Below, one piece after another: positions 1 through 7,595 of a DNA stretch of 64,000 nt. Position 1 is the stretch's first letter; every line of letters begins with the position of its first letter. A program made the translations under genes and the position numbers. This stretch comes from Treponema sp. UBA4267 (GTDB lineage Bacteria; Spirochaetota; Spirochaetia; Treponematales; Treponemataceae). The stretch is taken from NCBI GenBank assembly GCA_002395155.1, contig DGWD01000021.1, positions 59,700 to 123,699 of the forward strand, given 5' to 3'. The notes beneath the pieces are model-generated. The model worked only from the letters and a program-made list of their open reading frames with translations. It searched no databases and had not been told where the DNA came from.

Positions 1-299
1 AACTCAAGACATTCAATTGTTACAGCAGCACCTTCTGTTGCAATACTTGAAAGAATGATTACAGGAACATCAATTCTTAATTCTTTTCGTTTCTTAAGGA
101 ATTCGACACCATTCATTTTTGGCATTTCAATGTCCAAAAGAATTACATCAGGTTTTGTTGTTTTTAATTTTTCTAGTAAATCAAGCCCATTTTCAGCTTT
201 ACCACAAACAGTCAGTCCATTTGTTTCATCAACGATTCTACCAATTAAGTTACGCATTAAGGCAGAATCATCACATACCATTACTGAAATCTCATCCAT
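1..299 (-). CDS. cheB: Chemotaxis response regulator CheB, N-terminal receiver part (cut by window edge)
   Basis: This is the first 99 codons of a protein read on the minus strand; the gene continues beyond base 1. The visible part is a response-regulator receiver domain: an acidic pocket VCDDSALMRN near the N-terminus, the phospho-acceptor Asp in VILLDIEMPKMNG, and VIILSS carrying the conserved Ser/Thr. The MDEISVMVCDDSALMR start and the adjacent cheR make CheB, the receptor methylesterase, the likely identity, but the catalytic effector domain lies outside the window, so a stand-alone receiver cannot be excluded. The ATG at 297-299 has an AGGA ribosome binding site 8 nt upstream. It lies 35 nt downstream of cheR on the same strand and is probably co-transcribed. 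Confidence 0.75.
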   Translation of the reverse strand, partial: MDEISVMVCDDSALMRNLIGRIVDETNGLTVCGKAENGLDLLEKLKTTKPDVILLDIEMPKMNGVEFLKKRKELRIDVPVIILSSIATEGAAVTIECLE

Positions 300-334
300 A
301 GCGAAAATCCTATATTTAAATATAAATTAATTTT

Positions 335-1150
335 TTACTTTTTTCCGTAGAAACAAGCCCATTCAGTCTTAATAAACTCAAAATTAGTCTTCATTCCGAA
401 TAATGATTCAGAGTGACCAATAAAGAGATAAGCCTGTGGAGCTAAAGCATCCCAGAAATGATTAATTACTGCTAATTGTGCAGGTTCATCAAAATAAATC
501 AAAACGTTTCGACAGAATATTACATCCAGATTTCGTTCACCAGAATCATTTTTTAGATTATGATAATCGAAACGAATCTTATTCTTTATCTCATCTTTGA
601 TTTGATAGCCACCTTCTACCTTTGTAAAATACTTAGAAAGGTAGTCTGCAGGAATTCCATCTACGCGGTTATCTGGATAAAAGCCCTGCTGAGCTGTCAT
701 TAATGATTTTAAGGATATATCTGAAGCAATAATTTTGAAGTCAAAGCCAACTGGACAAATTTCCTTCATAATCATTGCAATAGTATAAGGTTCCTCTCCT
801 GTTGAACATCCCGCACTCCAAATTTTTATAGTACGGTCTGCACCTCTTGCCTTTTTAAGTTCAGCAACACTTGGAATAACATAATTAATAAATGCATCAA
901 AATGGGGTTGATTTCTAAAGAAACGAGTAAGATTAGTTGTAACCGAATCCAACATAACCTTCATTTCCTCAGGATTCTTTGTAATTATTGCATAGTATTC
1001 CTGTGGTGTGGCTATATTTTTTTTACGCAAAAGTTCCTTGATACGACTATCAAGAATTGATCTGTTTGTTGCAGAGAAAGTGATTCCACTTTCATCATAA
1101 ATTATTTTACGAAACAATTCGTAATCTGCATCATTTAGTATTTCAAGCAT
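335..1150 (-). CDS. cheR: Chemotaxis protein methyltransferase CheR
   Basis: CheR transfers methyl groups from S-adenosylmethionine to glutamates of chemoreceptors, in adaptation of chemotaxis. The 271-aa length is typical. Residues 1-75 form the helical CheR N-terminal domain and the rest a Rossmann methyltransferase: the SAM motif IWSAGCSTGEEPYTIAM is clear, followed by ASDIS, DVIFCRNVLIYF and the C-terminal LFIGHSES. These are the classical CheR signatures. It precedes cheB on the same strand; a chemoreceptor is also encoded in this window (22465-24546). No ribosome binding site is visible before the ATG; instead a TATAAT box ends 7 nt upstream, so the mRNA may be leaderless. Confidence 0.95.
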   Translation of the reverse strand: MLEILNDADYELFRKIIYDESGITFSATNRSILDSRIKELLRKKNIATPQEYYAIITKNPEEMKVMLDSVTTNLTRFFRNQPHFDAFINYVIPSVAELKKARGADRTIKIWSAGCSTGEEPYTIAMIMKEICPVGFDFKIIASDISLKSLMTAQQGFYPDNRVDGIPADYLSKYFTKVEGGYQIKDEIKNKIRFDYHNLKNDSGERNLDVIFCRNVLIYFDEPAQLAVINHFWDALAPQAYLFIGHSESLFGMKTNFEFIKTEWACFYGKK

Positions 1151-1157
1151 AGAGAAT

Positions 1158-1163
1158 ATTATA
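1158..1163 (-). promoter_or_regulatory. -10 box (TATAAT) just upstream of cheR; leaderless candidate
   Basis: A perfect TATAAT on the minus strand lies 7 nt before the cheR ATG, which puts the expected transcription start at or next to the start codon. No convincing -35 box or Shine-Dalgarno sequence is seen. Confidence 0.45.
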
Positions 1164-1201
1164 AACGATATTCTTTTAAAAGTAAAAGAATTTGATTAGC
1201 T

Positions 1202-1247
1202 AAAAAAAAGTCCTGCTAGATAAATTAGGAGGAACTCTAGCAGGACC
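1202..1247 (-). terminator. Rho-independent terminator of the hexuronate operon
   Basis: A perfect 11-bp stem (1210-1220 with 1236-1246, 15-nt loop) is followed on the minus strand by eight T residues (1202-1209). It sits 30 bp after the kdgK stop codon and separates the uronate operon from cheR. Confidence 0.9.
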
Positions 1248-1275
1248 AAAAAACTAGAAGTATATAAATTCGAGA

Positions 1276-2301
1276 CTATCTCTGAATTCTACCAGAACCA
1301 TTTCCACCGGCGAGTTTTTCAACTTCGTCAACGCTGACCATATTGTAATCACCTTCGATTGTATGTTTGAGACAAGAAGCAGCAACAGCGAACTCTACTG
1401 CATCCTGAGTTGATTTTCCGTTAAGGAGAGCGTAAATCAATCCACCACCAAAGCTGTCTCCACCACCAACACGGTCTACAATGTACATTTCGTATTCCTT
1501 GCTGAAGCAGTAGTCCTTGCCATCGTAAAGAAGGGCTGCCCAGTTGTTACGGTTAGCATTGATAGAAGTTCTAAGAGTAATTGCTACCTTCTTAAAACCG
1601 AATTTATCTGCCAGCTGTTTTGCAACAGACTTATATCCTTCTTTATTAAGTTTTCCACCATTGATATCAGTATTTTCTGCTTCGATTCCAAAAACATCTT
1701 TTGCATCTTCTTCGTTAGAAATACAAACATCAACATATTTACAGATTTCTGTCATAGCTTTGCGGGCTTCTTCACGTGTCCAGAGCTTTCCACGGTAGTT
1801 TAAGTCGCAGCTTACAGTTGCACCAGCTTCTTTTGCAGCCTTACATGCTTCGATACAGATTTGAACCATATTTCCACCAAGAGCAGGTGTAATTCCTGTA
1901 AGATGGAACCATTTACAATCTGTAAAAATTGTTTTCCAGTCAAAATCTTCTGGTTTAGCTTCTGCAATAGAAGAATGTGCACGGTCATAAATACATTTTG
2001 AACCACGCTGACTAGCCCCTCGTTCATTGTAGTAAATACCAACACGGTCTCCACCACGAACGATATAATCTGTATTTACCCCATAACGACGCAAACTGTT
2101 GATTGCAGCCTGTCCAATTTCGTGCTTTGGAAGTTTTGTAACGTAATATGCATCCATTCCATAATTTGCAAGAGAAACAGCAACGTTAGCTTCTCCACCA
2201 CCAAATGTGGATGTCATTTTATCAACCTGAACAAAACGGAAATATCCTTCAGGTTCCAATCTAAGCATTATTTCACCGAATGTGACTACTTTATTGTTCA
2301 T
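1276..2301 (-). CDS. kdgK: 2-keto-3-deoxygluconate kinase (PfkB family)
   Basis: KdgK phosphorylates 2-keto-3-deoxygluconate to KDPG with ATP, the step before aldol cleavage by Eda. The protein is a PfkB-family sugar kinase of about 341 aa: the N-terminal FGEIMLRLEP start, the glycine-rich GGGEANVAVSLA, and the C-terminal DRVGGGDSFGGGL, which contains the anion hole and catalytic Asp. Its substrate follows from the operon (uxuA-uxuB-uxaC-eda-kdgK); a fructokinase-like activity is the alternative. An upstream in-frame ATG at 2305-2307 is only 2 nt from the GGAG ribosome binding site, whereas ATG 2299-2301 is 8 nt away, so I chose the latter. The upstream spacer holds opposed heptamer arrays and a GC-rich core, and a strong terminator follows. 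Confidence 0.9.
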   Translation of the reverse strand: MNNKVVTFGEIMLRLEPEGYFRFVQVDKMTSTFGGGEANVAVSLANYGMDAYYVTKLPKHEIGQAAINSLRRYGVNTDYIVRGGDRVGIYYNERGASQRGSKCIYDRAHSSIAEAKPEDFDWKTIFTDCKWFHLTGITPALGGNMVQICIEACKAAKEAGATVSCDLNYRGKLWTREEARKAMTEICKYVDVCISNEEDAKDVFGIEAENTDINGGKLNKEGYKSVAKQLADKFGFKKVAITLRTSINANRNNWAALLYDGKDYCFSKEYEMYIVDRVGGGDSFGGGLIYALLNGKSTQDAVEFAVAASCLKHTIEGDYNMVSVDEVEKLAGGNGSGRIQR

Positions 2302-2320
2302 TTTCATATCTCCTTTTTTT

Positions 2321-2355
2321 TAGGTTTTAGGTTTCAGGTGCTAGGTGATAGGATG
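2321..2355 (+). repeat. Heptamer tandem array, about 5 copies of TAGGTNN (plus orientation)
   Basis: Five 7-bp units (taggttt, taggttt, caggtgc, taggtga, taggatg) lie directly upstream of the kdgK ribosome binding site. On the operon mRNA this array reads as the complement of the longer array at 2451-2513, so the two could pair in a long stem. Confidence 0.85.
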
Positions 2356-2450
2356 TGGTAGCAGGCGTTGCGGGCGGCGTTTGAGCCCGCAGAGGGGGTA
2401 GCGGAAGACCTCAAAGAGGGCTGCAGCGAGGGGGAAACTTCTCCCTCCTC
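2356..2450. repeat. GC-rich structured core between the two heptamer arrays
   Basis: This block is much richer in G and C than its surroundings and has no plausible ORF. It contains small hairpins, GCGGGC/GCCCGC (2370-2375 with 2385-2390) and CCTC-AAA-GAGG (2409-2419). It shares GCAGGCG (2361-2367) and CCGCAGAGGG (2387-2396) with the block at 63663-63799, suggesting a dispersed repeat family. Its function is unknown. Confidence 0.55.
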
Positions 2451-2513
2451 CCTAAAACCTAGCACCTAGAACCTATCAACTAGCACCTAGAACCTAGCAC
2501 CTAACACCTATCC
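2451..2513 (-). repeat. Heptamer tandem array, 9 copies of TAGGTNN (minus orientation), overlapping the eda stop codon
   Basis: Nine 7-bp units, written on the plus strand as cctaNNN, run without interruption. On the minus strand the eda reading frame runs into the array and its stop codon TAG (2508-2510) is supplied by a TAG of a repeat unit. The array then extends into the eda-kdgK spacer. Confidence 0.9.
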
Positions 2514-3146
2514 TCTAATATCCTTTACTATGCCTGCTGCCTCTTTAGTAAGCCGTTCTATTTCCGCGAAATTACCTGCAGTTACCAAATCACCTTTAAC
2601 CATCCAGCTGCCGCCACATGCTAAAATCTTATTGCAGGCAAGGTAGTCGCGAACGTTTGTTGCGTTGATTCCGCCTGTTGGCATAAACTTCATCATGGTG
2701 TATGGAGCACTCATTGCTTTTATCATTTTAAGACCACCGGCATTTTCGGCTGGAAAGAACTTTACTACATCAAGGCCAAAACCAAGTGCCATTTCCAGTT
2801 CGGTTGGCGTCATAATTCCTGGTGTAATTGGATAACCCTTCTTAAGACAGTGTTCAACAACCTTTGGATTAAGACCTGGAGAAACAATAAATTTAGCTCC
2901 GGCCCCTACCGCACGGTCGGCCTGTTCTGTTGTAAGAACGGTTCCTGCTCCCACGAACATTTCTGGGAATTTTTTAGCAATTCTGCGAATACTTTCTTCT
3001 GCAGCATCTGTACGGAATGTTACTTCTGCACAAGGAAGTCCACCTTTTACTAAGGCCTGTGCCAATGGTTCTGCATCATCTGCCTTATTCAAAACAACAA
3101 CCGGAACAATTCCAGTTGAACCAATTTGTTTTAATGTATCGTTCAT
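2508..3146 (-). CDS. eda: 2-keto-3-deoxy-6-phosphogluconate aldolase
   Basis: Eda (KdgA) splits KDPG into pyruvate and glyceraldehyde-3-phosphate, the last step of the hexuronate pathway. The protein has the normal length (212 aa, class I aldolase barrel). The Schiff-base lysine is in DVVKFFPAENAGG and the catalytic Glu in PCAEVTFRTDAAEESI; GAGTVLT and FMPTGGIN are the other family signatures. The start overlaps the uxaC stop by one base (TAATG), with GGAG 7 nt upstream, implying translational coupling. Its stop codon TAG belongs to a heptamer array, so the last few residues may have been set by repeat insertion or expansion. Pathway assignment rests on the neighbouring kdgK, uxaC, uxuB and uxuA. 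Confidence 0.95.
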   Translation of the reverse strand: MNDTLKQIGSTGIVPVVVLNKADDAEPLAQALVKGGLPCAEVTFRTDAAEESIRRIAKKFPEMFVGAGTVLTTEQADRAVGAGAKFIVSPGLNPKVVEHCLKKGYPITPGIMTPTELEMALGFGLDVVKFFPAENAGGLKMIKAMSAPYTMMKFMPTGGINATNVRDYLACNKILACGGSWMVKGDLVTAGNFAEIERLTKEAAGIVKDIRG

Positions 3147-4588
3147 TATTTATCTCCAAAAAATTTAACGGCATTGTTATAGCTAATATCTTCTACAATT
3201 TTTCCAAGTAATTTTTCGTCATCTGGATATTCGCCTTTTTCCACAAGATTACCGATAAAATTACTCAGAATTCGGCGGAAATATTCATGACGAGGATAAG
3301 AAAGGAAGCTTCTGCTGTCTGTAAGCATTCCAACATATGATGACAAAACAGAAGTTCTGGCAAAAACTCGAATCTGTTCTTCTATTCCATCTTTGTGGTC
3401 GTTGAACCACCAGGCTGGACCAAAAATGCAGTTTCGGAAGTTTGCGGCCATTGTTGCAAGTGCTTCGTTATCTTTTGGATTAAGATTATAGACAATTGTT
3501 TTTGCATTTGGGCAGGCAGAATAGATTCCATTCAAAACAGCACCAAGCTGACTTGCATAATTAAAATCCTGAAGACTATCTTCGCCAACATTCTTACCAA
3601 CTTTTTCAAACATTGCAGAATTCTGGTCTCTGAGTGCACCAATATGAATCTGCATTACAAAGCCTTTTTGTGCATAAAGTTTTCCAAGTTCAATAAGAAC
3701 AAAGCCTTTATATCTGGCAATTTCTTCGCTAGAAAGTTTTTTACCTGTCCAGGCTCTTGCAAAAATGTAGTCAACATCTTTTTCGCTGGCAGGAAGGTAA
3801 AAATCGTTTTCCAATGAATGATCACTTACAAGAGCACCGACAGACTTAAAATAATCCATACGATCAGCAAAGGCATTGAGCATATCTCTTATGGTTTTAA
3901 TTCTTGTTCCTGTAAGATTTTGTAATTTTGTAATATAGGCAGGATAATCTGGACTTTCACAATTAATTGCAAGGTCAGGACGGAAGGATGGTAAAACTTT
4001 TACTTCATGCCATTCCTGAGCAATACGTTTGTGAAACTGAAGATCATCTAATGGATCATCTGTTGTGCAAAGAGTTTTTACATTCAGCTTTGTCAAAAGG
4101 CCTCTTGGACCATAATCATTCTGAGCTAAAAGTTTGTTACATTTATCCCAAATTTTCTTTGCATTATCTTCTGTTACAGGCTCTTTTACATCAAAATAAC
4201 GCTGTAATTCAAGATGACTCCAGTGGTAAAGAGGATTTCCAATACAGCCCTGTAAAGTTTTTACAAAAGCAAGATAGCGTTCATAATCAGCCTTTTCTAC
4301 AGCCTCTTTTCCGCCTCTTTCTTCATCACTTTTTACTGTACCATCTTTTCGAATATGCCCTGTAATCAGTTCCTCTGGAACGCCTGCTGCACGCATAGCC
4401 CGCCATTTGTAATGGTCGTGGTCCAGCCAGGCATTTGCAAGATTTCCAAGACTTTTATTCTCAAAAATCTCCATAGGAGAAAGATGATTATGAAAATCGA
4501 AAATCGGCTGCTTTTCTGCATAAGAATGATAAAGATTCTGTGCAGTTTTTGTTTCTAAAATAAAATTATCATCTAAAAAAGTTTTCAT
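3146..4588 (-). CDS. uxaC: Glucuronate/galacturonate isomerase
   Basis: UxaC interconverts D-glucuronate with D-fructuronate (or D-galacturonate with D-tagaturonate), entering the cytoplasmic hexuronate pathway. The 480-aa length fits the family. The metal-binding FDFHNHLSPMEI motif lies near residue 30; TLCTTDDPLDDLQFH and MQIHIGALRDQNSAMF are further signatures, and the C-terminus has the expected SYVGMLTDSRSFLSYPRHEYFRR-like segment. It follows uxuB by 4 nt and overlaps eda by 1 nt. Because uxuA and uxuB (mannonate branch) accompany it and the altronate genes uxaA and uxaB do not, glucuronate is the likely substrate. Confidence 0.96.
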   Translation of the reverse strand: MKTFLDDNFILETKTAQNLYHSYAEKQPIFDFHNHLSPMEIFENKSLGNLANAWLDHDHYKWRAMRAAGVPEELITGHIRKDGTVKSDEERGGKEAVEKADYERYLAFVKTLQGCIGNPLYHWSHLELQRYFDVKEPVTEDNAKKIWDKCNKLLAQNDYGPRGLLTKLNVKTLCTTDDPLDDLQFHKRIAQEWHEVKVLPSFRPDLAINCESPDYPAYITKLQNLTGTRIKTIRDMLNAFADRMDYFKSVGALVSDHSLENDFYLPASEKDVDYIFARAWTGKKLSSEEIARYKGFVLIELGKLYAQKGFVMQIHIGALRDQNSAMFEKVGKNVGEDSLQDFNYASQLGAVLNGIYSACPNAKTIVYNLNPKDNEALATMAANFRNCIFGPAWWFNDHKDGIEEQIRVFARTSVLSSYVGMLTDSRSFLSYPRHEYFRRILSNFIGNLVEKGEYPDDEKLLGKIVEDISYNNAVKFFGDK

Positions 4589-4592
4589 CTTT

Positions 4593-6239
4593 CTAAATAT
4601 TCACCTTTACAATAAAAGAAGAATCTGTTGCTACAAGATGAAGTGTATCTCTTACAGCACCAGGAGCTTTTATAAGATTGTAGAAGTATTTTTCTACAAG
4701 TTCAGCAAGGCCAATTTCTACTAAATCGAGACCAAAAATATCTTTACGAGTCAAAAGTGGCTTAATTGCTTCTACTGCTTTTGCTGAATTAGCACCAAGT
4801 TCAAGACCATTCAAATACTTTTTGCAGTCTTCCAAAAGTGGATCTGGGCTAAGTTCAAAAGCTTTTCCGTCATCACCAATTCCTGTAAGATAACGGAGCC
4901 AGAGTGCAAATACTAATGGCAAAACCTTAAGATTAGAAAGATTGAGTTCTGGGCGGGCAAGATACCCCTTTATTGTTTCGCCAAAACGAATGGAAAGTTT
5001 CTGAGATGTATCGCAGGCAATGCGCTGTGGAGTATCAGGCATAAAAGGATTTGGAATACGGATATTTACAACTTCGTCAATAAAGTTGCGAGGTTTGATA
5101 ATGCCTGGATCTACAACAACAGGAAGTCCTTCGTCATAACCAAGACGTTTTACAAGTGCCAGTAAATCTGGATCTTTCATTTCATCTGCAATAAGTGTAT
5201 AACCAAGCAAGCAGCCGCTAACAGCTAAGAAAGTGTGAAGAGGATTCAAACAAGTACAAACCTTCATTTTTTCTACCTTGTCTACAGTTGCTCTGTCTGT
5301 AAAATAGAGGCCTGCTTTTTCAAGTTCAGGACGTCCGTTAGGGAAGTTATCTTCAATAACAAGATACTGGCACTCTTCTGCGTTTACAAATGGAGCAACG
5401 TAAGTTTTTTTAGAAGTGATAACTGGGTCAAGTTGCTCAATTCCATCTTCTGCAAGAATCTTTTCAATTTTTGCATCTGGACGAGGTGTGATTTTATCAA
5501 TCATTGTCCATGGGAATGAAACTTTGCTTGGATTATTCACATAGTCCAGGAAGCCTGGTTTACATACTCCACGATTTTCCCATTCTGTAGCAAATTCATT
5601 TACAGCGGCATAAAGTTTATCTCCATTGTGAGAACAATTGTCCATACTTACCATTGCGATTGGAAGTTCGCCGTTTGCATAACGTTCATGGAGGAGAGTT
5701 ACAACCTTACCAATGTATGATTTAGGAAGTACAGGACCAGCTGCAAAATCATCTTCTACTCCAGGCATCATAAGGCCTGCTGCATTGCGAAGAAGATAAC
5801 CCTTTTCTGTAATTGTAAAAGTAACCATCTGGAGAGAAGGATTACGGAAAATCTCAAGAAGGCGGGCCCAGTCTTTTTCGTTAGAAGAATCTGCTGCAAG
5901 AGATTCCATAATAGAAGCTACAACAGTTTTTTCAACCGAACCACTAGATTTCAAAGTTACAAGAGCACCAATATTATCATGAGGGCGGTACATTTTTTCT
6001 ATGATTTCGTAGTCGTAACCTTCTGCAACAACAAGACCGCGGTCAAGCACGCCCCTGTTCAAAAGTTCCTGAACAACATTAGCCTGAAAAGCGCGGAAAA
6101 TATTTCCGGCACCAAAATGAATCCAAAAAGGTTCAGCTTTTGTTGCAGCTTCCACCTTTTTCCGGTCAAACTGAGGAAGAGAATACCCCTTATCTTCCCA
6201 TTCTTTTGTATTTTTAATTCCTTCAATTGTTAATTTCAC
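4593..6239 (-). CDS. uxuB: D-fructuronate reductase / mannonate oxidoreductase (mannitol dehydrogenase family)
   Basis: The enzyme reduces D-fructuronate to D-mannonate with NADH. It is a 548-aa polyol-specific long-chain dehydrogenase: the Rossmann motif FWIHFGAGNIFRAF is near residue 40 and the catalytic K-x5-N-x3-H motif is in KVCTCLNPLHTF. It is somewhat longer than E. coli UxuB (about 486 aa), as seen in some other bacterial members. The start is a GTG (6237-6239); no strong ribosome binding site is present, only AGGATGG in the flanking heptamer array 11 nt away. It lies between uxuA and uxaC. Tagaturonate or mannitol activity is possible for the family, but the operon supports fructuronate. 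Confidence 0.9.
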   Translation of the reverse strand: MKLTIEGIKNTKEWEDKGYSLPQFDRKKVEAATKAEPFWIHFGAGNIFRAFQANVVQELLNRGVLDRGLVVAEGYDYEIIEKMYRPHDNIGALVTLKSSGSVEKTVVASIMESLAADSSNEKDWARLLEIFRNPSLQMVTFTITEKGYLLRNAAGLMMPGVEDDFAAGPVLPKSYIGKVVTLLHERYANGELPIAMVSMDNCSHNGDKLYAAVNEFATEWENRGVCKPGFLDYVNNPSKVSFPWTMIDKITPRPDAKIEKILAEDGIEQLDPVITSKKTYVAPFVNAEECQYLVIEDNFPNGRPELEKAGLYFTDRATVDKVEKMKVCTCLNPLHTFLAVSGCLLGYTLIADEMKDPDLLALVKRLGYDEGLPVVVDPGIIKPRNFIDEVVNIRIPNPFMPDTPQRIACDTSQKLSIRFGETIKGYLARPELNLSNLKVLPLVFALWLRYLTGIGDDGKAFELSPDPLLEDCKKYLNGLELGANSAKAVEAIKPLLTRKDIFGLDLVEIGLAELVEKYFYNLIKAPGAVRDTLHLVATDSSFIVKVNI

Positions 6240-6251
6240 TTAAATCACCAT

Positions 6252-6310
6252 CCTATACCCTATAACCTATCACCTAGCACCTAAAACCTAGAACCTATCA
6301 CCTAACACTA
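6252..6310 (-). repeat. Heptamer tandem array, 8 copies plus the uxuA stop codon
   Basis: Eight continuous 7-bp units (plus-strand cctaNNN) fill the 68-bp uxuA-uxuB spacer. On the minus strand the array begins with the TAG stop codon of uxuA (6308-6310). It therefore lies inside the mRNA of a co-transcribed operon. Confidence 0.9.
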
Positions 6311-7414
6311 GCGATAAAGTTTTACACCTGAACGGTCAATTGTCTTTTCGCAGGCTTCCCAAAGTCCCTGGAGATAAGTTGCACCAAGAGCACGGTCATA
6401 CAAACCATAACCAGGCATTGCCTTTTCACCCCAAATCATACGGCCATGGTCAGGACGGATAACTCCATCAAAACCTGTTTCATACAAAGTCTTAACAATC
6501 TTGAACATATCAAATGTACCACAACTTGAAAGGTGAGCTGATTCCTGGAAGTCCAGAACTGGATCATCAATTGCAGTATTAAACTTAAGATTACGAACAT
6601 GAGCAAAGTGGATACGTCCCTGGGCAGCCTTAATAAATTCACAGAGGTCATTCTTACGGTTAGTACCATATGAACCTGTACAGAAAGTCAAACCGTTATG
6701 AGGATTATCAACAGCCTTGAGCATGCGGCAAACCTTATCCTGACTGGTGATGATTCGAGGAAGTCCAAATACTGGCCATGCAGGATCATCTGGATGGATT
6801 GCCATATCAATATTGTATTTATCACAAACTGGCATGATTGCTTTAAGGAAGTAAACCAGATTGTTGAAAAGTTTTTCTTCATCAACTTCTTTGTACATTT
6901 CAAAAAGTTCTTTTACACGAGCCATTCGTTCAGGTTCCCAACCAGGCAAAATAAAACCGTTTGAATCTTTGTCGATAGAGGCAAACATTTCTTCTGGTTT
7001 TACACCATCGATTGCTTTTGAATTGTAAGCAAGAACTGTAGAACCATCTTCGCAAACACGGGCAAGCTCCGAACGAGTCCAGTCAAAAACAGGCATAAAG
7101 TTATAGCAAACCATATGAATGTCTTCCTGACCAAGACGTTCCAAAGTCTTAATGTAGTTTTCGATATATTTATCGCGGTCGCCACCACCAATTTTAATGT
7201 CGTCGTGGATATTTACACTTTCAATACCGGCAATTTTGAGGCCTGCATTCTGTACTTCTTTCTTGATTTTCTGGATGGCAGCCAATTCCCAAGCATCTCC
7301 AGGAACTGAATCATATAAAGTTGTGATAACACCATGTACTCCTGGTACCTGACGAATCTGCTGAAGGGTAACGGAATCAAAACCTGTTCCGTACCAACGT
7401 AATGTCATTTCCAT
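6308..7414 (-). CDS. uxuA: Mannonate dehydratase
   Basis: UxuA dehydrates D-mannonate to 2-keto-3-deoxygluconate, which KdgK then phosphorylates. The protein is 368 aa, in the UxuA TIM-barrel family. MTLRWYGTGFDSV at the start, YNFMPVFDWTRSEL, the metal ligand region DMAIHPDDPAWPVFGLPRI, and HFAHVRN and GVIRPDHGRMIWGE near the C-terminus are family landmarks. AGGAG lies 9 nt before the ATG. It is the first gene of the operon, with a promoter (-35 TTGCGG, 17 nt, -10 TATACT) and a palindromic operator candidate upstream. Its TAG stop is part of a heptamer array. Confidence 0.96.
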   Translation of the reverse strand: MEMTLRWYGTGFDSVTLQQIRQVPGVHGVITTLYDSVPGDAWELAAIQKIKKEVQNAGLKIAGIESVNIHDDIKIGGGDRDKYIENYIKTLERLGQEDIHMVCYNFMPVFDWTRSELARVCEDGSTVLAYNSKAIDGVKPEEMFASIDKDSNGFILPGWEPERMARVKELFEMYKEVDEEKLFNNLVYFLKAIMPVCDKYNIDMAIHPDDPAWPVFGLPRIITSQDKVCRMLKAVDNPHNGLTFCTGSYGTNRKNDLCEFIKAAQGRIHFAHVRNLKFNTAIDDPVLDFQESAHLSSCGTFDMFKIVKTLYETGFDGVIRPDHGRMIWGEKAMPGYGLYDRALGATYLQGLWEACEKTIDRSGVKLYR

Positions 7415-7453
7415 ATAAAATTTCTCCTGATAATTTGCTTTTTTCTAATTTGA

Positions 7454-7482
7454 AGTATAACACCTGCAGATTAAATCCGCAA
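7454..7482 (-). promoter_or_regulatory. Sigma-70-type promoter of the hexuronate operon
   Basis: On the minus strand: -35 TTGCGG (7477-7482), 17-nt spacer, -10 TATACT (7454-7459). The leader is about 35-40 nt and contains an AGGAG ribosome binding site for uxuA. Confidence 0.7.
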
Positions 7483-7486
7483 CTAA

Positions 7487-7506
7487 AATACTTGCATACT
7501 AGTATT
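7487..7506. promoter_or_regulatory. Candidate operator (palindrome ATACTAGTAT within AATACT-N8-AGTATT)
   Basis: A perfect 10-bp palindrome (7496-7505) nested in a larger inverted repeat lies 4 bp upstream of the uxuA -35 box. GntR-family regulators (UxuR/ExuR type) commonly bind short palindromes at uronate genes; no regulator gene is nearby, so the assignment is inference. Confidence 0.4.
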
Positions 7507-7544
7507 AAATAGGCAAATTTTCTTAGGAGGAAAATGATTGCACA

Positions 7545-7572
7545 GAGGCCTTTCTACAAGCTAAAAGACCTC
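7545..7572 (-). terminator. Weak hairpin after the tonB-like gene
   Basis: A 9-bp stem with one G-U pair (7545-7553 with 7564-7572) lies 24 bp past the end of the tonB-like gene. It is not followed by a T run, so termination here is uncertain. Confidence 0.25.
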
Positions 7573-7595
7573 CAGACAAAGAGAATTTATGTTTT

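Noticed and set aside
2321..2513. Heptamer arrays as a CRISPR or telomere-like feature
   Set aside because: Units are 7 bp with no unique spacers, located at gene ends within a chromosome; nothing fits CRISPR or a replicon end.
3395..3817. Long ORFs opposite the uronate, activase and mnmG genes
   Set aside because: They lie antisense within genes having strong motif support, and have no ribosome binding sites or family resemblance.
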